Shown in pieces: positions 1-5,050 of a DNA stretch of 7,879 nucleotides. The stretch's first letter is position 1. Every line of letters starts with the position of its first letter. Under the pieces are notes generated by a model. It did not search any database, had not been told where the DNA came from, and saw only the letters and a program-made list of their open reading frames with translations. Origin of the DNA: Candidatus Heimdallarchaeota archaeon. Lineage in GTDB: Archaea > Asgardarchaeota > Heimdallarchaeia > JABLTI01. The stretch spans positions 1 through 7,879 of the forward strand of contig DAOUWQ010000045.1 of the NCBI GenBank assembly GCA_030667035.1. The letters are read 5' to 3'. The position numbers were made by a program, and so were the translations under genes.

Positions 1-1
1 G

Positions 2-793
2 GTTGCCGGTACACTTGCTTTAGACGTTAAACCATATTCAGTTTTTGTTTATGCTGTAGGCTTATTAAAAGAATACAGACGGAAAGGTTATGGCAGTTTT
101 TTGATGGAATTCACAGAAGATTTTGCTAAAAAACACAAAATAGATTTTGTCAATTTTTCTGTTCTTTTAGAAAACGAAGCAGCTGTAACCATGTATAATA
201 AATTAGGTTATAAATCTCAAGGAATTGGTTTAACACTAATAAGATATTTTAGAGATAAATTGGTGGATATAAATGAGGATGAAATAATAGCTCAATTAGG
301 GGAAATAGCTTTTAGACGAATAATAATGAACAACGAAATTGAATTAAAAGCAACTCATTGGTGGAGTGAGGAGATTAAAGCAATTGCAGGTCAGAAAGCA
401 AAAGAAGTCAGTATTCAATCGGGTCTCTTAGAATTTGATTTCAGAAAAGAATGGAAGATATTTGAGATATTAACCAATAACAAGGAATCTGGAATCGTTG
501 CAATTCTTCCATCTGATATTTTCCTAACGATAGTATTGTTTTCAGATCCAAAGACTACTTGGTCAATAAATTGGACTAAATTATTTTTACATACAATAAT
601 AAAAGAAAAACTAGGCACTTCTTTAATAAAAAGAAATACTGCTACTTCAAGTCTAATGACTTTGGATACTACCCCACTAATTCAGATGTTTCTAACATAC
701 CAACACAAAGATGCTCTCATAGATGAGAATAAATCACTCTTCATTCATGATTCACTTGAGGACCGGCAAATCTTTTTCAAAAAGTTTGATTAA
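2..793 (+). CDS. GNAT-family N-acetyltransferase, 5' end outside the window
   Basis: This is the last 263 codons of a GNAT acetyltransferase, which would move an acetyl group from acetyl-CoA to an amine; the substrate cannot be told. The frame is open from base 2, and there is no reason to start at the internal TTG/ATG near 101-104 because the fold is already under way before them. Counting from base 2, residues 17-35 hold motif A with the acetyl-CoA loop R-R-K-G-Y-G (R26, G29, G31). Residues 58-70 hold motif B (N58, Y65, L-G-Y 68-70), with Y65 in the position of the usual catalytic or CoA-contacting tyrosine. After residue 90 come about 170 residues I do not recognise; they may be a degenerate second GNAT-like half, as in the minus-strand GNAT of this window, but no second CoA loop is visible. 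The stop is TAA at 791-793. The family call is firm; the C-terminal half is unassigned. Confidence 0.85.
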   Translation, partial: VAGTLALDVKPYSVFVYAVGLLKEYRRKGYGSFLMEFTEDFAKKHKIDFVNFSVLLENEAAVTMYNKLGYKSQGIGLTLIRYFRDKLVDINEDEIIAQLGEIAFRRIIMNNEIELKATHWWSEEIKAIAGQKAKEVSIQSGLLEFDFRKEWKIFEILTNNKESGIVAILPSDIFLTIVLFSDPKTTWSINWTKLFLHTIIKEKLGTSLIKRNTATSSLMTLDTTPLIQMFLTYQHKDALIDENKSLFIHDSLEDRQIFFKKFD

Positions 794-835
794 ATTATTA
801 AAGAGAGATATTCTTTTAACTTCAGTTAGCTTGAG

Positions 836-848
836 GAATTTAAAGAGT
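836..848 (+). promoter_or_regulatory. Putative TATA box for the PH-like membrane protein gene
   Basis: The sequence GAATTTAAAGAGT is centred about 26 bases before position 868. A transcript starting there would leave a leader of about 17 bases that still includes the GGTGA ribosome binding site at 875-879. This is placement and base composition only; the surroundings are AT-rich, so chance matches are likely. Confidence 0.3.
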
Positions 849-885
849 AATTACTATCACTAATCTTCATCGAAGGTGAATTAGA

Positions 886-1566
886 ATGGCTACAGTTGAT
901 AAAAACGAGATAATTGTTGATGGAAAAAGTGAAATGATAATAACCAATTCAAAGAAAGCAATATTGATAGAACTTCTCTTCTTCATATTTTGGTCTGCAA
1001 TTGGTATCGCTTTGATAGTTTTTGGTTCTATTCAAATTGGTTGGAGTAGCCTTGGATTTGGCATTCCAATGATTATTATAGGCATTTTTATAGTAATAAT
1101 ATTCTTCGAATCATTTCTTTCTAAATTAACTTGTAGAATTTTATTAAATCAGGACGGAATAAAAACTAGAGTATTTATTAAATGGCTCTCTCTATCTTGG
1201 TCTGAAATTGATGCTATCGAAATTGATAAACGTGCTACTACAATATTGAAAAGTAATTGGTCCCCAAGAATAACACAAATGAAATTTTTCTCTAAGGATG
1301 AAGAACGTATATCCTATCCTCTGATTAGGTTTGCTAAGGATGATGCTGAAAATACCGTCGTCTTGATAAAAGATTACTTTAAAGCCAACAGAGGTATAGA
1401 TCTAAAAGAAAAAACAGTTACTTTTTCAGGTGAAGCAGAATTAGAACCGGCTAGTAATTCTGATGAAAACAACTCTTTAAAACTTGAAACTGACATTGAA
1501 TCACAAATCCCACCTCGAGTAGAAGACTATGAAATAGACGATGACAAAACAAAATCCTCTACATAG
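886..1566 (+). CDS. Two-helix membrane protein with PH-like cytoplasmic region
   Basis: A 226-residue membrane protein of unknown function. Two hydrophobic segments at about residues 24-48 and 55-76 form a short hairpin. They are followed by a soluble region (about 80-170) with alternating short beta strands, including C-R-I-L-L-N-Q-D-G-I and L-S-W-S-E-I-D-A-I. This order, a membrane hairpin then a beta-rich region with a 'W-x-E-I' strand, is typical of prokaryotic PH-like membrane proteins, but I assign it by pattern only. Residues 180-226 are acidic and probably disordered. The ATG at 886 is well supported by a GGTGA ribosome binding site at 875-879, six bases away. The gene lies 92 bases after the GNAT gene on the same strand, and its last 8 bases overlap the tail of the minus-strand GNAT gene. 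No enzymatic motif is visible. Confidence 0.8.
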   Translation: MATVDKNEIIVDGKSEMIITNSKKAILIELLFFIFWSAIGIALIVFGSIQIGWSSLGFGIPMIIIGIFIVIIFFESFLSKLTCRILLNQDGIKTRVFIKWLSLSWSEIDAIEIDKRATTILKSNWSPRITQMKFFSKDEERISYPLIRFAKDDAENTVVLIKDYFKANRGIDLKEKTVTFSGEAELEPASNSDENNSLKLETDIESQIPPRVEDYEIDDDKTKSST

Positions 1567-2557
1567 TAAGTGAAGAACAATTTACAATCCACTCGTGATG
1601 ATGGTCATAAGATTTGATATCTTCACTATATTTGACCATCCGTAACAAAGAAGATCTGATTCGAAAACCATTTTTTAGAAGATATTCATATGCTAACCAA
1701 TAACTCGAGTTAACATTCATCCTAAATTCTGTTTTCCCATGTTTTTGTCCTAAATCTTCACAGCAAAGAAGAAGAGCATCTAATACTTGCTTATTTTTTT
1801 CATCTTTATCAATAACAAGTATTTTCACCATCAATGTAGGACTATCTGTTTCTCCCTGAACATTGGTTATTAGCCTGCAATTCGCAAATGCTATTATAAA
1901 ACCATCTTTCTTTAGCAAAATGGTTTCACCTTGGTTGTATTTTTCGGTAACAACTATTTTTGAAGAATAATCTAACCCACTCTCGATTTTATTTGATAAC
2001 CAACTACATCTTGTAAGGGCATCTTCCTGTTGAGCTTCTTCGGAAAAATATTGTATTTCAATTCTATCCTTTTCAAGCAATTCACTTAATTCTTTCTGTT
2101 TTTCAGGCGTAAAAGCAATCTGTTTTTTTAATGACATTGTTTGAAAAGCGGGTTTGAATCCAAGTTTACTGTATAAACCAATATTCGTAGCACTTGAAGT
2201 CATAGTTTCTAAACTTAATTTGGTAACATTTTTTTCAATATCGAGGTATTTTATTGCCTCAACCATCAATTTTTTTCCTACTCCCTTATTTTGATAATCT
2301 GGGTGCACACCAAATGTACCTATCCATCCAAATTTTCCCCAGACATGTGCAAAAATTACTCCGACAACCTTTCTTTTATCTATAGCAACCAAACTTCCAT
2401 TTGGATCTAATTCCATGTAAGGAATTAGATATTCAGGAGATCTATACCTTTTCACAGCATCTTTTCCTCTTCTTTGAATTCTCCATTCATGAAAAGATTC
2501 AGCAAGAACATCAATAACCTCTGGTAGATGTTTTTTTGTCATCTTTGTAATTTTCAT
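1559..2557 (-). CDS. Two-part GNAT-family N-acetyltransferase
   Basis: A 332-residue protein, about twice the size of a single GNAT domain. Residues 1-147 are a complete N-terminal GNAT. Strand 1 begins right at the start (M-K-I-T-K-M), motif A at 84-98 carries the acetyl-CoA loop Q89-N-K-G92-V-G94, and motif B at 125-134 has N125, Y129 and L-G-F. Residues 215-312 look like a second, degenerate GNAT half: a beta hairpin (213-230), a strand at 242-250, a helix at about 254-273, and Y-L-L-K-N-G-F-R near 292-299 matching the usual motif-B 'Y.klGF'. It lacks a Q/RxxGxG/A loop, so only the N-terminal half is expected to bind CoA. Acceptor unknown. No clear ribosome binding site precedes the ATG. 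The gene lies 68 bases downstream of the zinc-finger membrane protein gene on the same strand, so they may be co-transcribed. Its stop (TAG) lies inside the end of the convergent gene. Confidence 0.85.
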   Translation of the reverse strand: MKITKMTKKHLPEVIDVLAESFHEWRIQRRGKDAVKRYRSPEYLIPYMELDPNGSLVAIDKRKVVGVIFAHVWGKFGWIGTFGVHPDYQNKGVGKKLMVEAIKYLDIEKNVTKLSLETMTSSATNIGLYSKLGFKPAFQTMSLKKQIAFTPEKQKELSELLEKDRIEIQYFSEEAQQEDALTRCSWLSNKIESGLDYSSKIVVTEKYNQGETILLKKDGFIIAFANCRLITNVQGETDSPTLMVKILVIDKDEKNKQVLDALLLCCEDLGQKHGKTEFRMNVNSSYWLAYEYLLKNGFRIRSSLLRMVKYSEDIKSYDHHHEWIVNCSSLTM

Positions 2558-2625
2558 TGGATAGCCACTTCTTATTTTTTTAATCAGAACACAGGGGTAT
2601 TCTTCTAATGAATAATTGACAATAT

Positions 2626-3138
2626 TTAATCAGGGAGGAATATTTTCCATCCATTGATAACAAATAATGTTACTCCAATCAATAAAATAACCAAACCTAG
2701 CACTCTGCCTAGAATAAGGGAATTTTTTAATCCTAAACCATTTACTGTTTTTTCTCCAAGAAGGGGGAGAATAATTATTCCTATTCCAAAAGAAATGAAT
2801 ACTACGTAAATAAATAACCAGTTGTGGAAAACTGCCAATAAAGTAAGCAAAATAATTGGAAATAAAAGAATAAACAAATAGTAAATTATTCGAAAATTTT
2901 TCGAATAATTGTAGAATCGGATTATTTTAAGTTCATGCTCTTCGGAGCAATAATAATATGCCTTTGTTTGATCACCATCAACTAATTCTACTTGTAAGAA
3001 TTGTTCATTTTCTTCTGCTAACTGGTGACACCAATGACATAAAGGTTCTGATTTTTCATTTGAAGTAGCCTCTAAGCTGATTTGTGAATCTGAAGGATGT
3101 GCTTCGTTATTATTGTTATTTTCAGAATTTGAGGTCAT
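2626..3138 (-). CDS. Zinc-finger protein with three membrane helices
   Basis: A 170-residue protein, function unknown. Residues 1-30 are polar and Asn/Ser/Glu-rich, with a run of five Asn (8-12... N-rich), probably disordered. Residues 34-68 hold a likely zinc site: C34-x2-C37, then about 26 residues, then Y-Y-Y-C64-x3-H68. The pattern of a CxxC knuckle followed by 'YYCSEEH' resembles small treble-clef fingers of the TRASH/YHS or archaeal zinc-ribbon type, but here the last ligand is His. Hydrophobic segments follow at about 83-104, 107-128 and 141-163. With three helices, the finger and the short C-terminus would lie on opposite sides of the membrane. No ribosome binding site is visible before the ATG; a TATA-like element centred 26 bases upstream suggests leaderless transcription. 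The two-helix PH-like protein nearby is also a small membrane protein with a soluble domain, but no functional link is shown. Confidence 0.8.
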   Translation of the reverse strand: MTSNSENNNNNEAHPSDSQISLEATSNEKSEPLCHWCHQLAEENEQFLQVELVDGDQTKAYYYCSEEHELKIIRFYNYSKNFRIIYYLFILLFPIILLTLLAVFHNWLFIYVVFISFGIGIIILPLLGEKTVNGLGLKNSLILGRVLGLVILLIGVTLFVINGWKIFLPD

Positions 3139-3156
3139 AAGGAATCAATATAATAT

Positions 3157-3168
3157 TGAAATAAAATC
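3157..3168 (-). promoter_or_regulatory. Putative TATA box for a leaderless transcript
   Basis: Read on the minus strand this is GATTTTATTTCA, centred about 26 bases before the ATG at 3138. That is where an archaeal TATA box lies relative to a transcription start at the ATG itself. The absence of a ribosome binding site before this ATG fits a leaderless message. The region is AT-rich, so this is suggestive only. Confidence 0.35.
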
Positions 3169-3283
3169 TTTCCCTAAAATTCTGGTAAATTTAGCACAAT
3201 TAACAATCGTTATGTTTTAATTCTGTAAAAACAATTTAATAACAGAAAACTTACCATTTACACAGATTTTATTCATAGCAACA

Positions 3284-3294
3284 AACTTAAAAGT
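3284..3294 (+). promoter_or_regulatory. Putative TATA box for the zinc-ribbon gene
   Basis: AACTTAAAAGT lies so that a start about 26 bases downstream (near 3315) would give a leader of roughly 25 bases containing the AGGTGA site at 3329-3334. The rest of the 202-base interval 3139-3340 between divergent genes is AT-rich and shows no other convincing element. The call is weak and rests on position and composition. Confidence 0.3.
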
Positions 3295-3340
3295 AAAATG
3301 TCTATTAATAAAACCGTAGAAAAACTATAGGTGAATTATC

Positions 3341-3484
3341 GTGCCCTTTCAATGTCCAAAGTGCGGAACCGAAAATATCAAAGAAGTAGAAGACAAATCA
3401 AGAGTTTTAGGCTATGCAGGTCATGTGCCCATTTACGCAAAAATTAAAGTTTGCAAAGAATGCGGAAACAGATTCAATGATTAA
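3341..3484 (+). CDS. 47-residue zinc-ribbon protein, GTG start
   Basis: A very small protein built of little more than one zinc ribbon. The first knuckle is C-P-K-C-G (C5, C8) and the second is C-K-E-C-G (C38, C41), separated by 29 residues that would form the central beta strands. It ends in N-R-F-N-D. The two CPxCG-type knuckles are the classic rubredoxin-like zinc site; such mini-proteins in archaea are often nucleic-acid or protein adaptors, but the partner is unknown. The GTG at 3341 is chosen because AGGTGA at 3329-3334 lies six bases before it, the same geometry as at the gene starting at 886. No in-frame ATG occurs. The reading frame ends at TAA 3482-3484 and is followed by a T-rich terminator. 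The gene is monocistronic, facing the 61-residue gene on the opposite strand. Confidence 0.82.
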   Translation: MPFQCPKCGTENIKEVEDKSRVLGYAGHVPIYAKIKVCKECGNRFND

Positions 3485-3543
3485 ATAGGATTAATCAACA
3501 GCCTGATAAGAAAGAATTGAATTTTTCATTTCTTTCCTCGAAA

Positions 3544-3607
3544 TTTCATTAGAAGAAAATGAAGTTTTTTCTTTATTTTCAATAGATTTTTTTCTTTATT
3601 TATTCTT
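3544..3607 (+). terminator. Hairpin plus two T-rich tracts after the zinc-ribbon gene
   Basis: A weak hairpin (TTCATT 3545-3550 pairing with AATGAA 3558-3563, seven-base loop) is followed by G and six T. The sequence TTTTTTCTTTATT occurs twice exactly, at 3565-3577 and 3588-3600. Runs of T on the non-template strand are the known archaeal intrinsic terminator signal. It lies 60 bases after the zinc-ribbon stop and stops at the end of the convergent gene, so it serves the plus-strand transcript. Confidence 0.55.
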
Positions 3608-3791
3608 ATTCCCAAATTACTTTGCCATTTGGTTGTGGAACTTGTACTATTTCTATTATGAGCGGTGGACGTACACGAATCTTCAGCCCGTATTTTCGAG
3701 CGAGCTCATTCAATTTTTCTTTGCTATCTTCTAAAGCATTAACAATTGTTTCTTCCACTAAAAAATCAAGTGTTTCTTTATCTATCGGCAT
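3606..3791 (-). CDS. Small protein of unknown function, 61 residues
   Basis: I do not recognise this protein. Residues 4-34 are strongly helical and acidic/basic mixed (D-K-E-T-L-D-F-L-V-E-E-T, then E-D-S-K-E-K-L-N-E-L-A-R-K-Y-G), and residues 36-60 would form two strands (L-K-I-R-V-R and L-I-I-E-I-V-Q-V) around a Pro-Pro and a P-Q-P-N-G-K turn. No Cys, no membrane segment, no signal peptide. The ATG at 3791 is supported by GAGG seven bases upstream (3799-3802, minus strand). The opposite-strand frame over the same bases gives a Ser/Phe-rich protein without a ribosome binding site and is rejected. The gene converges on the zinc-ribbon gene with a terminator between them. A small helix-then-hairpin fold suggests an adaptor or DNA-binding role, but that is a guess. 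Confidence 0.65.
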   Translation of the reverse strand: MPIDKETLDFLVEETIVNALEDSKEKLNELARKYGLKIRVRPPLIIEIVQVPQPNGKVIWE

Positions 3792-3950
3792 TTTTATTCC
3801 TCAGATACATAATTGTTCTAAGCCTTTTTCTCAGTTTCTATTATTGGCAAAAAATGAATTGAATAAATAGCAAATACAATTTTCAATATTAGGTAGATTT
3901 TTGTAATATGAACTACTAAACAAAGTATAAACTATTTCGAGGAAAAATAG

Positions 3951-4481
3951 ATGGTCAACTTATCAAAAACAATACTAAATGCATTTATTACTGCCGTTTT
4001 TGGATTAAGCTTGACAATATTTTCAGCTTATTTTATTGATCGTCAACAAGCTTTATTTTGGACTTTAATTGTTGCTATCTGGATAATTGCGGGAATTATT
4101 AATGGTTTCATCCTTAAAGAATGGAAAGAAGTGCTAATTTCTGGTGGAATAATAAGTGGAACAATCTTTATTGTAGTTTCTTTGTTTACGATAATACTCA
4201 AAATATTCTCTGAAGCAATGATTGAATATTTTTCTGGTTTGAATCTATTCCAAGATGAGAATATCGTTGGGATATCATTTCTAATTGGCTTCCTATTTGC
4301 ACTTGGATCAGGAGTTATTTTTACCGGTTCTGCTATTGCTACTCTTTATTCTATAATTAGTTTCAAAAAATCAAAAGGTATTCAATCAACTCAAAATTAC
4401 GAATCAGAACTATTTGAGCAATATGAAACACCTGATGATGCTGGTGAATATATTTCATCTGAAGATAAAGAGGAAATTTGA
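3951..4481 (+). CDS. Four-helix membrane protein with acidic tail
   Basis: A 176-residue integral membrane protein of unknown function. Hydrophobic segments lie at about residues 8-28, 35-55, 61-85 and 105-137; the last is long and may be a helix with a kink at G-S-G (119-121). Between helices 3 and 4 is a loop of about 20 residues. Residues 139-176 form a polar tail, basic at first (K-K-S-K) and then strongly acidic (E-Q-Y-E-T-P-D-D, S-S-E-D-K-E-E-I). The basic residues after helix 4 suggest the tail is cytoplasmic. No transport or enzyme motif is visible. GAGG at 3939-3942 lies eight bases before the ATG and fixes the start. The following Lrp-type gene starts 131 bases downstream and appears to have its own promoter. 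The 159-base stretch before the gene (3792-3950) holds nothing else I can identify. Confidence 0.75.
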   Translation: MVNLSKTILNAFITAVFGLSLTIFSAYFIDRQQALFWTLIVAIWIIAGIINGFILKEWKEVLISGGIISGTIFIVVSLFTIILKIFSEAMIEYFSGLNLFQDENIVGISFLIGFLFALGSGVIFTGSAIATLYSIISFKKSKGIQSTQNYESELFEQYETPDDAGEYISSEDKEEI

Positions 4482-4537
4482 TAAAAATTCGTCAAATTAC
4501 CTAATTTTAAGTGAAGAAATTAGTAATTAATCGCAAG

Positions 4538-4548
4538 ATTTTTATATG
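4538..4548 (+). promoter_or_regulatory. Putative TATA box of the Lrp/AsnC gene
   Basis: ATTTTTATATG is a good match to the archaeal TATA box. A start about 26 bases downstream (near 4570) would give a leader of about 43 bases with a GGAG ribosome binding site at 4599-4602. It lies between a TCGCA copy at 4531-4535 and an inverted TCGCA/TGCGA pair at 4574-4590. This supports the short form of the downstream protein, since the open frame before 4613 would be promoter and leader. Confidence 0.5.
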
Positions 4549-4573
4549 TTTTTCGCTACATCTATATCGAGAT

Positions 4574-4590
4574 TCGCATATTTTCTGCGA
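4574..4590 (+). promoter_or_regulatory. Inverted repeat, candidate Lrp/AsnC operator
   Basis: TCGCA at 4574-4578 and TGCGA at 4586-4590 are exact inverted copies around the AT-rich spacer TATTTTC. The 17-base size and AT-rich centre resemble Lrp/AsnC operators, and many members of this family repress their own gene. It lies just after the expected transcription start, where binding would block RNA polymerase. A third TCGCA copy lies at 4531-4535. Operator function is inferred. Confidence 0.4.
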
Positions 4591-4612
4591 TTTTCGGCGG
4601 AGAACCAACGAA

Positions 4613-5038
4613 ATGTTTGACCCAATAGATAAAGAAATAATTGATTTATTAAGAGAGGATTCACGAATTACAAATGTCCAAATAGCTAAAAAAATCAAGA
4701 GAAGTGAATCATCTGTACGACAAAGAGTAAAAAAGCTAGTGGAGAAAGGGATAATTAAAAAATTCTCAATAATGGTTGATCCCATTGCTTTAGGGTTCAA
4801 TACCATCGCTTATATTGGTATTAATACTCACCCCAGTCGTTTACTTAAAACAATTAAATCATTGAAAAAAATAGATGAAATATTCTTCATTTCAACGACA
4901 ACTGGAGATTATATGATTCTTTGTCAAATTTGGGCTGAGGATGGTGTACATTTATCCGAAGTAGTTGATAAAATTGAAGAAATTGATGGGGTTCTAGAAG
5001 TTTTACCTTCTATTATCCAAGAACGACATAAAGATTAG
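4613..5038 (+). CDS. Lrp/AsnC-family transcriptional regulator
   Basis: A 141-residue protein of normal length for this family, which senses amino acids or related small molecules as dimers or octamers and binds DNA. Residues 5-60 form the winged helix-turn-helix: D-K-E-I-I-D-L-L-R-E-D-S-R-I-T, then Q-I-A-K-K-I, then the recognition helix S-E-S-S-V-R-Q-R-V-K-K-L, then E-K-G-I-I-K-K-F in the wing. Residues 63-141 form the RAM (AsnC) effector domain, beta-alpha-beta-beta-alpha-beta, with T-T-G-D-Y-M-I-L-C near 103-111 in the usual ligand-loop position. The frame is open upstream to a GTG at 4511, but those 34 codons overlap the TATA box and do not look like the family; ATG 4613 has GGAG at 4599-4602. 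It ends 12 bases from the stop of the convergent GTPase gene. Effector and regulon cannot be told. Confidence 0.92.
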   Translation: MFDPIDKEIIDLLREDSRITNVQIAKKIKRSESSVRQRVKKLVEKGIIKKFSIMVDPIALGFNTIAYIGINTHPSRLLKTIKSLKKIDEIFFISTTTGDYMILCQIWAEDGVHLSEVVDKIEEIDGVLEVLPSIIQERHKD

Positions 5039-5050
5039 CTAGTTAACCTT

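Noticed and set aside
415..618. Minus-strand open frame of 67 codons
   Set aside because: Antisense to the C-terminal part of the left-edge GNAT gene, without supporting signals.
3199..3245. Imperfect inverted repeat GTTAT...ATAAC
   Set aside because: Only five bases pair cleanly in an AT-rich stretch; expected by chance.
3622..3870. Plus-strand open frame of 82 codons
   Set aside because: Opposite-strand shadow of the 61-residue gene; Ser/Phe-rich, no ribosome binding site.
4511..4612. In-frame N-terminal extension of the Lrp/AsnC protein from GTG 4511
   Set aside because: The 34 extra codons cover the TATA box and the leader, are Cys/Phe/Arg-rich unlike the family, and ATG 4613 has a GGAG site and gives the usual length.
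4507..4806. Minus-strand open frame of 99 codons
   Set aside because: Antisense to the helix-turn-helix region of the Lrp/AsnC gene; no ribosome binding site or domain.
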